Source: Edaphobacter sp. (GTDB taxonomy: Bacteria; Acidobacteriota; Terriglobia; Terriglobales; Acidobacteriaceae). From it: a stretch of DNA of 64,000 nucleotides. The stretch lies in the NCBI RefSeq assembly GCF_028283685.1, contig NZ_JAPWKF010000001.1, positions 744,001-808,000 of the forward strand, read 5' to 3'. The notes beneath the pieces are model-generated. The model saw only the letters and a program-made list of their open reading frames with translations. It ran no database searches and was not told where the DNA came from. A program made the translations under genes and the position numbers. Positions 26,555-36,475 of this stretch are shown here, piece after piece. Numbering within the stretch: position 1 is the stretch's first letter; each line of letters begins with the position of its first letter.

Positions 26555-29101
26555 ATGCATTCCCCGACAACCCGCCGCAAATTCCTGGCGAACTCCGCCG
26601 CCGCGGCAGCAGCCTCACAGGTGGGGCCATTGGGATGGGCAATGCAAGCGACGCCGTCCGGCGCAGCAGCGGACGACGAACAGACTCCCTATAAGCTCTT
26701 CTTCGAGCAGCCTGCAAACGCCTGGCCCGATTCCCTGCCCGTCGGTAATGGCCGGCTGGGCGCGTGCATCTTCGGGCAGCCTTCGCGTGAACGCATTCAA
26801 CTGAACGAAGAGTCCATCTGGGATGGTGAGGTTCGAGACCGCAACAACCCTCAGGCCAGCACAGCGGTGGAGACGATGCGCCAGCTACTCTTCGCCGGAA
26901 AGGTCGCCGAAGCTGAAGCCCTGGTTCCCAGTGAATTTCTTGCGATTCCTCAGCGGCTTCCCTGCTACCAGACGCTTGGAGATCTGCACTTGGACTTTGG
27001 CCAGATGGAGGGCATCACCAACTACCGGCTGGAGCTGAATCTCGACACCGCCATTGCGACGACCACGTTCACTCACCAGGGCGTCGACTACCGCCGCGAG
27101 GTCTTATCCTCCTCTCCGGATCAGGCCATCGTGATTCGCCTGACGGCAAGCCGGCCGGGCAAGATTAATCTTCGCGCCACGCTCGATCGCCCCGCCAATT
27201 TCACAACTGCCGCTATCGCACAAAATCGGCTCACACTCTTTGGCACGGCGCTGCCAGTGAACGATAATCCCGGGTTGCAGGACAAGGAGCGCCAGGTCGG
27301 CATCAAGTATTACGCCGAGCTGCTGGCGGTCTCGACGGACGGCACAACCAACACGCAGGAAGCTCTCCTGACGATCGCCAATGCCACGGCCGTCACCCTC
27401 TTTCTGGATTGTGCCACCAGCTTTCGCTACCCCGCAGGCGAGTCAGCGATGCGTCAGGCCGTGGTCAATAACCTGCTTCGCGCCGCGGCTCGCCCGTATG
27501 AAGAACTGCGCCTGAGGCATATAACCGATCACCGCCGTCTCTTTCGCCGCGCGGGAATCACCCTGGTCAAAGGCGACGATCCCAACGCAAGTATGGCGAC
27601 GGACAAGAGACTTGCGCGCCTGAAGGCCGGTGCTGACGATCCCGGTTTACTGGGGATTTACTTTCAGTTCGGGCGGTACCTGCTGATCGGAAGCTCACGC
27701 AACGGCACCATGGCTGCGAATCTGCAGGGTATCTGGAATGAATCGGTCGATCCTCCATGGGGTTCCAAGTACACCATCAACATCAATATTCAGATGATCT
27801 ACTGGCTCGCCGAGCGGGCGAACCTCTCCGAGCTGCATAACCCGCTCTTCGATCTGATCGATCGGAGCCGCAATCCCGGCCACCTCACCGCAGAGCGCTA
27901 CTACAACGCACGCGGCATCGTGGCGCACCACAACACCGACATCTGGGGTGATGCCGTCCCCGTCGATGGCCTCGGTGGTGGCGTCTGGCCCATGGGAGCA
28001 GCCTGGCTATCACTCCATTTGTGGGACCACTACGACTACACCGGCAACATCAACTTCCTGCGAGACCGTTGCTATCCACGCCTGAAAGACAATGCGCTGT
28101 TCCTGCTCGACTATCTGGTGACCGATCCGGCGACGGAGAAGTTCGTTACCGGTCCTTCCTGCTCGCCGGAGAACTCCTACCTGCTGCCGGACGGCACGAA
28201 GCACCATCTCTGCATGGCCCCGACCATGGACATCGAGATCGTCCGCGCAGTACTGACCCGGCTGCTGCAGGCTGCGGCCGTGCTGGCTGCATCCCCCGAG
28301 TGGGACGCGACCACCGACGCAGAGATTCACAATCGTGCTCGTCTTGCGCTCATCAAGCTGCCCTCATTCGAGATCGGCAAGTCTGGCAACCTTCAGGAGT
28401 GGCAAGTCGATTACGCCGAGCCCGAGCCCGGACACCGCCATATCTCTCATCTCTTTGCGCTTTTTCCCGACGATCAGATCACGCCTCACCGCACACCGGA
28501 GTTGGCCAAGGCTGCTCGCGTCACCCTCGATCGCCGCCTCGCTGCGGGTGGCGGAAGCACGGGCTGGTCGCGCGCATGGATCGTCTGCTGCATGGCGCGG
28601 CTGGGTGACGGAGACGCAGCCTACAGCAGCCTGATGAAGCTTCTATCTGACTCCACCCGCAGCAATCTCTTTGACGTCTGCGGCACCAAGGCAAACTCGC
28701 CGTTCCAGCTGGACGGAAACATTGGCGGACCAACCGGCATGGTTGAGATGCTGCTGCAATCGCACGCCGGAGGCACCGGAGAACCACGGCAGCGCGGCGT
28801 AGAGGCAGCAGCGAATATCATCCGCCTGCTGCCAGCTCTGCCGCAGAACTGGGCTGCCGGCTCGTTTCATGGCCTTCGCGCTCGCGGTGGACTGGAGATC
28901 GACCTGGAGTGGGAGGGTGGAAAGGCGACAACCGCAGTTCTGCGGTCTCACCTTGAGTTGACCCACCACATCATCGCTCCTGCCGGTCAGCGCATCGCCT
29001 CGGTCACACCGGCATTAGAGCAGTCGATCCCCACCGATAACCCGGGAGAGCTACTGCTTCCGGTGCAGGCGGGAGATACCTACACCATCCATTTCTCCTG
29101 A
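26555..29101 (+). CDS. Tat-exported GH95 alpha-L-fucosidase/alpha-L-galactosidase
   Basis: 848 residues. ATG 26555 starts a twin-arginine leader (RRKFL at residues 7-11, then an Ala-rich core); GGAG is 10 bases upstream. GH95 domains follow: N-terminal beta-domain from LFFEQPANAWPDSLPVGNG, then the (alpha/alpha)6 barrel with NLQGIWNES and HHNTDIWGDA, the presumed acid Glu in CSPENSY and the Asp in FQLDGNIGG. These correspond to the known GH95 catalytic Glu, Asn pair and Asp. It removes terminal fucose (or L-galactose) from plant or host glycans in the periplasm. It stands alone and converges on an alpha/beta hydrolase gene. Confidence 0.92.
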   Translation: MHSPTTRRKFLANSAAAAAASQVGPLGWAMQATPSGAAADDEQTPYKLFFEQPANAWPDSLPVGNGRLGACIFGQPSRERIQLNEESIWDGEVRDRNNPQASTAVETMRQLLFAGKVAEAEALVPSEFLAIPQRLPCYQTLGDLHLDFGQMEGITNYRLELNLDTAIATTTFTHQGVDYRREVLSSSPDQAIVIRLTASRPGKINLRATLDRPANFTTAAIAQNRLTLFGTALPVNDNPGLQDKERQVGIKYYAELLAVSTDGTTNTQEALLTIANATAVTLFLDCATSFRYPAGESAMRQAVVNNLLRAAARPYEELRLRHITDHRRLFRRAGITLVKGDDPNASMATDKRLARLKAGADDPGLLGIYFQFGRYLLIGSSRNGTMAANLQGIWNESVDPPWGSKYTININIQMIYWLAERANLSELHNPLFDLIDRSRNPGHLTAERYYNARGIVAHHNTDIWGDAVPVDGLGGGVWPMGAAWLSLHLWDHYDYTGNINFLRDRCYPRLKDNALFLLDYLVTDPATEKFVTGPSCSPENSYLLPDGTKHHLCMAPTMDIEIVRAVLTRLLQAAAVLAASPEWDATTDAEIHNRARLALIKLPSFEIGKSGNLQEWQVDYAEPEPGHRHISHLFALFPDDQITPHRTPELAKAARVTLDRRLAAGGGSTGWSRAWIVCCMARLGDGDAAYSSLMKLLSDSTRSNLFDVCGTKANSPFQLDGNIGGPTGMVEMLLQSHAGGTGEPRQRGVEAAANIIRLLPALPQNWAAGSFHGLRARGGLEIDLEWEGGKATTAVLRSHLELTHHIIAPAGQRIASVTPALEQSIPTDNPGELLLPVQAGDTYTIHFS

Positions 29102-29152
29102 GGCCTTCAGCGCCCGGTCTACTCCATTCGTTCAGGCCTGCTCGCTGCCTCA

Positions 29153-30112
29153 TCAACGTGGCTTCGCTCCGCTTCCGTCGATAAACGCCAGGAGATCGCG
29201 TGTGAACTCCTCTGGCCGCTCCCAGTGCAAAGCGTGTCCGGTCTCGGGATACGATTTCAGCGTGGCATGCGGAATCGTATCAAGGAGAGCCTGTTGATCC
29301 TCCCGATGAAAGATTGAGTCCTTCTCTCCCCAAAGCAATAAAGTAGGAACCTTGATTTTCTTCAAATCATCGATGGAGCTGCCCCCGGCTATCGTCTGCG
29401 CCAATCCGTGCCAGGTCGCCGCAGGCACACGCTGCGACTCACCAACCATCATTTCGAAGAACCATGCAGGAACGGGATGGTAGATCGTGCTTGCCTGAAA
29501 GTCACGGGCAAAGGTATATGGAATCGGATCCTTCAGCGAAGCAAATGGTCCGGAGATCTCATGCTCTGAAGAGCCTGCCTTGCTCACACCAGGACCCGAT
29601 CCGATCAGCACCAGCCTGCTCAAACGGCCTGCCTGGTCCTGCTCCGCGACTTTCTGCGCGACGAAGCTTCCCAGCGAGTGTCCAACCAAAGTGACGTGCT
29701 GGAGCTTCAGCTCGCCGAGAAGATCCAGGATGTCGGCGGCGAAGTCGTTCCGTGAATACCCCTCCTCAGGATGATCCGAAAGTCCATGGCCGCGCAGTGT
29801 CACCGCATAGACACGATACGTCTCCGGCAAAAGCGGAAGCACGCGCTGATACGAGTGCCAGGAGTCGCCAGCCCCATGAAGCAGGACAATCACCGGTCCA
29901 TTCGAATTGCCCTGAACGACATAGTTCAGCGTGATTCCGCTATGCAGTTTGATGTCATACGCCGTAACGCGATCGTCCTTCGGAGGCCCCTGTGCCACTA
30001 AAAATCCAGGAACAACAAGCAACAGAGCAAGCAACATCACCAGGCGATCAACACGATGAGCGAGAGAAGAGTAGCGCACACAGATCCTTTCTTTGTGAGG
30101 GGAAGGAAACAT
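29153..30112 (-). CDS. exported alpha/beta hydrolase
   Basis: 319 residues with an N-terminal hydrophobic leader (LVMLLALLLVVPGFLVAQ) after about 25 residues, so the real start may be an internal Met. Alpha/beta hydrolase motifs: VLLHGAGDSWHSYQRVLPLL (oxyanion region), nucleophile Ser in LVGHSLGSFV, Asp in LLWGEKDSIF and His in YPETGHALHWERPEEF, which completes the triad. Similar to epoxide-hydrolase/haloperoxidase-like members. Single gene, converging with GH95. Substrate unknown. Confidence 0.85.
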   Translation of the reverse strand: MFPSPHKERICVRYSSLAHRVDRLVMLLALLLVVPGFLVAQGPPKDDRVTAYDIKLHSGITLNYVVQGNSNGPVIVLLHGAGDSWHSYQRVLPLLPETYRVYAVTLRGHGLSDHPEEGYSRNDFAADILDLLGELKLQHVTLVGHSLGSFVAQKVAEQDQAGRLSRLVLIGSGPGVSKAGSSEHEISGPFASLKDPIPYTFARDFQASTIYHPVPAWFFEMMVGESQRVPAATWHGLAQTIAGGSSIDDLKKIKVPTLLLWGEKDSIFHREDQQALLDTIPHATLKSYPETGHALHWERPEEFTRDLLAFIDGSGAKPR

Positions 30113-30378
30113 CGCAACGCCGATTACAAATGGGAACTTCCTGCACGCAAAGCGATACGGAGCAAGGCATGATCGTGTGGCAAGGAAGAACGGACGCCGC
30201 CCGGGGGAGATGGCATCAACGACATCGACAGAACGTCAGAACCATCTTGCGATGACCTGCTTGGAAAGGTATATATGTCCGGACAGAGTTTTCCATTGCA
30301 CTCAGTGGCCACTTTACATCAACATGATCCAAATCGTGTAGAGTGACTGGCCGGACGCTGAGGAGGAAGGCTGGCAAC

Positions 30379-30558
30379 ATGAACCGCGGAACAGCGCGAA
30401 TCGTCTTTACGCTTCTGATGTACGGCGGCGTCCTTATCTTCCTGCTGCCCTATGTCCTGGAACGCTCCAGATTTGCGCCCTTCCTGATGCTGAGCGGCGC
30501 GATCATAGCCGTGGTCTGCGGCCTGTTGCGCTGCTATTTCACCGAGAACGACGAATAG
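30379..30558 (+). CDS. small two-helix membrane protein
   Basis: 59 residues: a basic start (MNRGTARIV), two membrane segments (FTLLMYGGVLIFLLPYVL and LMLSGAIIAVVCGLLR) and an acidic end. ATG 30379 has AAGG 8 bases upstream and AGGAGG somewhat further away. It converges on the VWA gene with only 4 bp between. No family recognised. Confidence 0.5.
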   Translation: MNRGTARIVFTLLMYGGVLIFLLPYVLERSRFAPFLMLSGAIIAVVCGLLRCYFTENDE

Positions 30559-30562
30559 CCGT

Positions 30563-31639
30563 TCAGGGCTGAGGAATCGCCTCCGATTCCGACGCACTTG
30601 CCGATGGAGGCTGCGCAGCGACAAACTGCGCCTGCTTCAGCACCCGATAGCCGTCGCGGGTACGAATCCGGTACTTCTGCGCCGCCTCGCCTACCAGCTT
30701 CACCGAGATCGTGCGCCATCCGCGATTCGCATTCGCCTGCGGATAGTAGCTGAGCGAATACAAGTGCGCCAGGTCTTCGCGAATGGAGGCGAAGGCATCC
30801 TTCTCATCCTTCCAGCTCTTGGAGAAGTACGCCTTGCCGCCGGTCGCCTTGCTCATACGCTCGAAGACCGCCGTCGAGATGGGCTCGGCCTGCGCGTCGC
30901 GCGTGCTGATCATGTAGATGATCGTGCCGGTCGATTGCGCCAGTTCTGCAACATCTTCGGGAGGCACAAGGCTCGCATTGTCGGGGCCATTGGAGAAGAC
31001 GACGATCGCCTTGCGCCCAGTGAGGCGGGCTGCATCCTTCACCGTGAGCAGAAGACTGTTGTAGAGTGCGGCATCGTCGCCTGCCACCGTGCTGCGTACG
31101 CCTCGCAGGACCGTCGGCCTGTCTGCCGTCAGCTGCACGGCTCGCGAAAGATCGCGGCTGTAGGAGTAGAAGGCGACACGTCCCGCTCCTTCCAGCGAAC
31201 GGATGAAGTCTGCGATCGAGTCCTGGGCAAACACGAAGCCGCGATACATATAGTTGCTCGTATCGAACAGAATGAAGACATTCGCTCCGATCACCCCGGA
31301 AGCTGCCGGTTTCACAACAGCGGTTCCCGCAGTAGAAGTGGTTTCTTCCACGGTCGACTGCGAGACCATCCTTCCGTCCGGTCCGATCACCAGACGGGTT
31401 GTCGGTTCATTGCCTTCTTCAAAGGTCGCAATCTTCTCCGGGATCTTGTCCTCTGTAACAACAAAGTCCTCCGGCTTCAGCCCGGTCACATAGTTCCCTT
31501 TGCGGTCCGTGACCGCGACGTTCAACTGCACCAGAACAACGTTGACGGTGATGCGTGAATCATCCTGGGCAGACGTTTTAGCTCCTCCATACAGCAAGAG
31601 GCATGACACGAGCAGCAGAGACCACAGGGACGTTTTCAC
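30563..31639 (-). CDS. VWFA-related domain protein of the acidobacterial type
   Basis: 358 residues with a signal peptide (residues 1-24, cleavage near KTSAQ). The sequence follows the acidobacterial VWFA-related family: VNVVLVQLNVAVTDRKGNYV, LKPEDFVVTED, then a von Willebrand A fold from NVFILFDTSNYM to SLSYYPQANANRGWRTI. The metal site is altered (DTSNYM, not DxSxS). Function unknown; exported, probably binds protein partners. Its ATG overlaps the stop of the preceding 1056-residue gene by 4 bases, so the two are translationally coupled. Confidence 0.85.
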   Translation of the reverse strand: MKTSLWSLLLVSCLLLYGGAKTSAQDDSRITVNVVLVQLNVAVTDRKGNYVTGLKPEDFVVTEDKIPEKIATFEEGNEPTTRLVIGPDGRMVSQSTVEETTSTAGTAVVKPAASGVIGANVFILFDTSNYMYRGFVFAQDSIADFIRSLEGAGRVAFYSYSRDLSRAVQLTADRPTVLRGVRSTVAGDDAALYNSLLLTVKDAARLTGRKAIVVFSNGPDNASLVPPEDVAELAQSTGTIIYMISTRDAQAEPISTAVFERMSKATGGKAYFSKSWKDEKDAFASIREDLAHLYSLSYYPQANANRGWRTISVKLVGEAAQKYRIRTRDGYRVLKQAQFVAAQPPSASASESEAIPQP

Positions 31640-34600
31640 CGGATTCCTCCCATCACAGATTCAGGCCGGACATCTTCGGTATTGCGTAACGACGTGTTCG
31701 TGGCGATCGGCAGTGGCCCCACCTTGCCCTGGCGCAGATCCTCTCCCGCCTCCCTCATGGCCCGATTGAGCGCCGGCCAGTCTTCAAGGTCGGTGGCAAA
31801 GATCTTCGCCGACATGCGGCGCGTCAGCTCGGGAACCAGATAGTTGAGGGTCGCAGGCGCGTATCCCTTCTCGTCCACCAGGCGCGCCCAGTAAAGATTG
31901 TTCGACTCCCACGACTCGCCAAAGAGGCGGCTCGACTCTCCACCGAAAGACGGAAAGGGCTTCACGTACAGCAACGCCGACGCATAACTGCGCGTCAGCA
32001 CAGGATGAGGAACGCCAAAGTCGTGCGCCAGCCGTAGTGCATTCGTCTCCGTCGGGTACTGAGCGCAGAGCGCCTCCAACTGCTGACTCGCCACCCCGTA
32101 AGCAGCTGACTTGCCGGGGTTCGTCGCTCGATACTCTGCTGCCAGGTAAAAGGTATCTGCCGGCATCACCTGCGTCAGCAGCGCCACAGCGTCCTCTCCG
32201 TTCGCCAGCGACGAATCAAGAACCTCCAGCCGCTGCGGCGCCAGTCTGTTGGAGAGAATCGCCACAACCTGGCCGCGCAGCTCCACGTTCGACACTGCAG
32301 CAACCAGGATCTCCTCTCCCGAACGCTGATACAGCGTCACCGCATGCAGCTCTGCCGGAGTAACGTTCCACCAGCGCGGCACCGTGGCGCTCACCATCAG
32401 ATCCGGTACCAGCTCCTTCCAGATAAGGGCCTGAACGTTCTCCGGCGCAATGAAGTCCTGCTCGGTCGAGGCCAGAGCATACGGCAGATCGGCCAGCGAT
32501 CCCATCAGGTACGCTCCGCCCCCGGCCGGAGCCCCCATCCCCATCAACTCGGGTGCCAGCCAGTAGCGTTCGGAGGCGACGACCGACATTCCCGAAAAAT
32601 CATGCGACCGCACAAATAACGAGTTATTGTGCAGCACCTGCGCTCCGGGTGGCTCGTAGTACGCATAGTTCAGCCCAACCAGCGTATCGCGCAGGAACGG
32701 TGTCAGCTGTCCGCGCGCAGTCTCAAGCTGCGCCTTGCTGCCGGAGTTCTTGATGATCTTCGTCAGGTCGGTCTTGATCTGCAGCTCAGCGTGATGCGTG
32801 CTGTAAACACCTGGAGCCCAGGTGATCTTCTCGTTATTGGTAAAGATCGGCCGCGGCATATCGAACTCGCGCAGCTCCCCGGCAAGTTGCAGCATGTTCT
32901 GCGCCGCTGGTGTTCCCTGCTCCATCGCGCTCAGACCATCGCCCAACGAGAAGAGCGTATCCAGAGGAACCAGCCGCTGATCGTCCAGTACGCTACGCAC
33001 GCGATTGGCGATCTCCTCATGCGTTCTCTGCGCGTCAACTGCCTGCTGCGGCGGCCCGGCCAGCAGCTCGACCAGCTTCTCCTGGGTCACGCTGCGACTG
33101 CCGGCCGCAGCGATCAGCATGTTACCCAGCGACGCCCGCACACCATCAAACAACTCCGGCGGCGAGGTGATCTTGTCGAATGGAGCGATGATGCCCATCC
33201 AGCTGCTGTTCAGCTCGGAGGGAGGAATCTCGCCCTGCCGTGCCATGATCTGCCAGAGCCCGATGTTCGCCTGGAAAGCTCCAACGGCATTGCCGCGCAG
33301 TGTCTGGTTCGAGATATCCCCAATGGCATCGGCGACGCTCATAAAGCGTGTAATCGACTCGTCCGTCAGATCGGGAAACTCGGAAAAGAGCATGTACCAG
33401 CTGCCAAATCTCTCGAACCGCTTCGCCAGAAGATGGACGGTCTCTGGAGAAAGCTTCATCTCTGGCGACCGGCCCGCATCGATAGCCAATAAGGTCATGT
33501 AACTCTGCAGCGGCCCGGTGTCCGAATCCAGTCGGGAGAGTGACGCCATCGCCTCCAGCAACTGATCGCTTGCCGTCCAGCTGCGGGAACGCTTTGCCCA
33601 CAGATGCACAAGCTTCGAGTCGCTCTTATCATTCAGAATCTCCTTCCACACCGGCAAGCCACCGGGAATATGCGGCTGCCCGTCGGCGTCCCAGTTCACC
33701 CGTGTAAACAACACCAGCAGGCCAGGCGCTTTGCGAAAGATGCTGGCCGTCGCTGCAGGTTCTGCATTCGGAGATCGAAACGCCTCGTACAGGTGCTTGA
33801 GCCTCGACGGCTCGGTAAGGTGTTCCTGCTGGCTCATACTGACGCGGCTCATCGCATCGAAGTAGGCCGCCAGCCATCCGTTGTCCTTCGACACCAGCTT
33901 CAGAACGAACTCTCCCGGCGTCGTTGGGCTTGCCCCGACCAGATCTCGCCATACCGGATCGGCGGCGGGACCGCCGGGGACATGCACGCGGCCCGACCGG
34001 ATCGAGATCTGGCTGCCATAAAAATCCATCACTGGGGCATAGATGGAAAGCTTCATCAGCCCGGGTGAGTGTTGCAATTCACGATTTGTCTCAGAATCGT
34101 TTCGCGCCATGGCCCAGTACAGCCGCGCGACCTCCGGCTCCTGCAGAAGCAAATCGACGACGTTGCTCGAGGTCCTCTTCCGGCTGATGGAAAGCCACTC
34201 CGCCGCGCGCAGCAACACCGGCACACGCGCCGAGGGATAGCTGTAATCAAAGGGAACGCCCTTCTGCAACGCCTCTTCCAGCCCCATCAGGGGGAAGCCG
34301 GAGTCGATGGTCAGGAAGGCCCGATCGGGATTCGAGGTTGCAAGTGTCAGATCCTTCTGCTGACAGTTGCCGACGATCCGGTAGCCCAGGATCTGGATCA
34401 GCGTCCCGGCGTCCTCACACCGGCTGACGTGGATGCTCTGCCCCGGGCCGGCAAGAATCTGCAGCTCCCTGGCCTGCTCCACGTAACGGTCAAGCAGCAC
34501 AAGGAACTCCGTCGGATGTCCCCGCATGTACCCCTGCATATAGACATTCCGCGACAGCAGCGGCAGAACATCATCTGCATTGATCTTCTGGCTGATGCCC

Positions 34601-34806
34601 GCCATTCGCAGAAATGAACGCAGCGGACCAGGAATATTGACCATCTCAGCGCTTCGAGGGCGCGCTTCGACCACGGGCATCGTGCGCGAAGCAGGACGTG
34701 GCGGCACTGTCGAGGAGAGCGGCACCTGACCATAGGTCCCCTGGACCAACAGCAGGCACGCTGTTTCCACGAAAAGGACTGCGAGACAACGAAGTCGGAA
34801 CTTCAT
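31636..34806 (-). CDS. large exported protein of unknown family, partner of the VWA protein
   Basis: 1056 residues from ATG 34806, which has GAGG 8 bases upstream; a GTG three codons earlier lacks a ribosome site. A signal peptide (RCLAVLFVETACLLLVQG) is followed by a mostly alpha-helical protein with repeated segments of similar type, e.g. LPLLSRNVYMQGY, VDLLLQEPEVARLYWAMAR, LVHLWAKRSRSW. No catalytic motif or known domain is recognised, and there are few cysteines and no membrane anchor beyond the leader. Its stop overlaps the VWA start, so both products are probably made together and act in the periplasm or at the outer membrane. Confidence 0.75.
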   Translation of the reverse strand: MKFRLRCLAVLFVETACLLLVQGTYGQVPLSSTVPPRPASRTMPVVEARPRSAEMVNIPGPLRSFLRMAGISQKINADDVLPLLSRNVYMQGYMRGHPTEFLVLLDRYVEQARELQILAGPGQSIHVSRCEDAGTLIQILGYRIVGNCQQKDLTLATSNPDRAFLTIDSGFPLMGLEEALQKGVPFDYSYPSARVPVLLRAAEWLSISRKRTSSNVVDLLLQEPEVARLYWAMARNDSETNRELQHSPGLMKLSIYAPVMDFYGSQISIRSGRVHVPGGPAADPVWRDLVGASPTTPGEFVLKLVSKDNGWLAAYFDAMSRVSMSQQEHLTEPSRLKHLYEAFRSPNAEPAATASIFRKAPGLLVLFTRVNWDADGQPHIPGGLPVWKEILNDKSDSKLVHLWAKRSRSWTASDQLLEAMASLSRLDSDTGPLQSYMTLLAIDAGRSPEMKLSPETVHLLAKRFERFGSWYMLFSEFPDLTDESITRFMSVADAIGDISNQTLRGNAVGAFQANIGLWQIMARQGEIPPSELNSSWMGIIAPFDKITSPPELFDGVRASLGNMLIAAAGSRSVTQEKLVELLAGPPQQAVDAQRTHEEIANRVRSVLDDQRLVPLDTLFSLGDGLSAMEQGTPAAQNMLQLAGELREFDMPRPIFTNNEKITWAPGVYSTHHAELQIKTDLTKIIKNSGSKAQLETARGQLTPFLRDTLVGLNYAYYEPPGAQVLHNNSLFVRSHDFSGMSVVASERYWLAPELMGMGAPAGGGAYLMGSLADLPYALASTEQDFIAPENVQALIWKELVPDLMVSATVPRWWNVTPAELHAVTLYQRSGEEILVAAVSNVELRGQVVAILSNRLAPQRLEVLDSSLANGEDAVALLTQVMPADTFYLAAEYRATNPGKSAAYGVASQQLEALCAQYPTETNALRLAHDFGVPHPVLTRSYASALLYVKPFPSFGGESSRLFGESWESNNLYWARLVDEKGYAPATLNYLVPELTRRMSAKIFATDLEDWPALNRAMREAGEDLRQGKVGPLPIATNTSLRNTEDVRPESVMGGIR

Positions 34807-35241
34807 CGTGTTCACCTCGTCAGCAACCTTGAGGCGACGTAACAGCTATGCCCGGCTGTGCATGCTCCTGCGCGATGGCCTTTGATCGGCAGCCAGAATC
34901 ATTAGGCCGCCGGAATCAATTAAGGAATCAGCCACCACTCATCCGCCAGAGCCATGCATCGTCATACCCCTCGGATAGTTTCCATTCGGACCGTTAAAAC
35001 GATGAGCCTGAGGATTGCACCAGCACCTCACGCCGTCAAGGGCCGATTGAAAGATCGCTCCGCTGAGTTGTATTTCCACGAACACTCCGTCCAGGCAGGT
35101 CGAGGCTATCTCGCTCATACGGCATGGCCTTTGGCCGCCTTTGCCATTTGTTTTAAGTCATTACAAAAGTCTTACACCATGCAGCCTTGAGCCCTGATAG
35201 TTTCGAAAATAGAAAGTCTCAAGGAAGCGAGAACAAGCACT
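34807..35241. other. divergent intergenic region
   Basis: About 430 bases between the large unknown gene and the desaturase, both reading outwards. No gene or tRNA seen. It should contain both promoters; I cannot assign -35/-10 boxes with confidence. Confidence 0.4.
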
Positions 35242-36234
35242 ATGAGCCCTATCACCTCTTCGGAAGAGATCGTACAGGCCCCGGCCAGCACCCACTCCAC
35301 ACCTGCCGTTCACGTCGCAGCCCAGGCGGCGCGTAAGGTCCGTGAGGACCTGCGCATGGGACGCGATCACCAGGAAGGCCGGATCAACTGGATCACGGCC
35401 ATTGCCATGGGCGTCTTCCACGTCGGAGCGATTGCGGCCCTGTTCTTCTTCTCCTGGAAGAACCTCGCCGTGGCTGCGGTCATGTACTTTCTCGCTATCA
35501 ATGTCGGCATCGGCATGTGCTATCACCGCCTGCTGACGCATCGCGGCTACAAGACCCCTCGCTTCATGGAGTACCTGCTGACCATCTGCGGCACCCTGGC
35601 GCTTGAGGGCGGACCGATCTTCTGGGTTGCCACCCACCGCGTTCATCATCAGAACTCCGACCACGAGGGCGACCCCCACACCCCGCACGACGGCACCTGG
35701 TGGGCTCACGCCGGATGGATCATCTCCGGCCGCGCCCTTCACTCCGAGACCGCGCTGCTCGGCCGCTACGCTCCCGACCTGACCCGCGATCCGGTCCATG
35801 TCTGGCTCTCGAAGTACCACTGGCTTCCGCTGACCATCGCCGGCTTCCTGCAGCTCGGCCTCGGCGCCGCTCTCGCCTCGCCCGGTCATCGCCTCGTCGG
35901 CGCCCTCGGCATGATGCTCTGGGGAACCTTCCTGCGGGTCACCCTCGGCCTCCACGCCACCTGGCTGGTCAACTCGGCCACCCATCTCTGGGGCAATCGC
36001 CGCTTCGAGACGCACGACGACTCGCGCAACAGCTGGTGGGTCGCTCTTCTCACCGGTGGCGAGGGCTGGCACAACAACCACCACGCGCACCCCGTCAGCG
36101 CCCGTCACGGTCTGGCCTGGTACGAGTTCGACGTCAACTACTACGGCATCTGGGCTCTGTCCAAGCTTGGCCTGGCCAAGAAGGTCCAGATTGCCAAGTT
36201 CGACCCGGCAGATCCCAAGCCGGCAGGCATGTAA
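35242..36234 (+). CDS. acyl-CoA/acyl-lipid delta-9-type fatty acid desaturase
   Basis: 330 residues. The three histidine boxes of membrane di-iron desaturases are intact: HRLLTHR, HRVHH and HNNHH, between hydrophobic hairpins (WITAIAMGVFHVGAIAALFFF in part, and LTIAGFLQLGLGAALA). Family members introduce a double bond at C9 of saturated acyl chains and so adjust membrane fluidity. Single gene with a clear downstream terminator; the ribosome site is only GGAAG some 13 bases upstream, so it may be moderately translated. Confidence 0.92.
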   Translation: MSPITSSEEIVQAPASTHSTPAVHVAAQAARKVREDLRMGRDHQEGRINWITAIAMGVFHVGAIAALFFFSWKNLAVAAVMYFLAINVGIGMCYHRLLTHRGYKTPRFMEYLLTICGTLALEGGPIFWVATHRVHHQNSDHEGDPHTPHDGTWWAHAGWIISGRALHSETALLGRYAPDLTRDPVHVWLSKYHWLPLTIAGFLQLGLGAALASPGHRLVGALGMMLWGTFLRVTLGLHATWLVNSATHLWGNRRFETHDDSRNSWWVALLTGGEGWHNNHHAHPVSARHGLAWYEFDVNYYGIWALSKLGLAKKVQIAKFDPADPKPAGM

Positions 36235-36254
36235 GCCGTCGGACAACAGACCCT

Positions 36255-36285
36255 CTCAGGGCGCGGATAACCTCCGCGCCCTGAG
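36255..36285 (+). terminator. terminator after the desaturase
   Basis: Perfect 13-bp stem CTCAGGGCGCGGA/TCCGCGCCCTGAG with a 5-base loop, 20 bp after the stop, followed by CTATTT. Confidence 0.8.
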
Positions 36286-36475
36286 CTATTTAACACAACG
36301 GAAAATATTTCCAGCTAAGATCGACAACATAGAGTTATCCCACCAGATGCAATCTGCATCCCATTCGACATCTGCTGGATGCGGGCGTATGGTGAATGAC
36401 CGCACAGCATAGATTTATTAGCCAGACTCCGAAGTATTGCTGAATTTACAGATCTCACTAACGAAAGAGGCTTGC

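Noticed and set aside
32629-33492. Long plus-strand open frame opposite the 1056-residue gene
   Set aside because: It is antisense to a gene with leader and ribosome site, is rich in Arg/Gln/His/Leu as expected for a GC-rich antisense frame, and has no recognisable domain.
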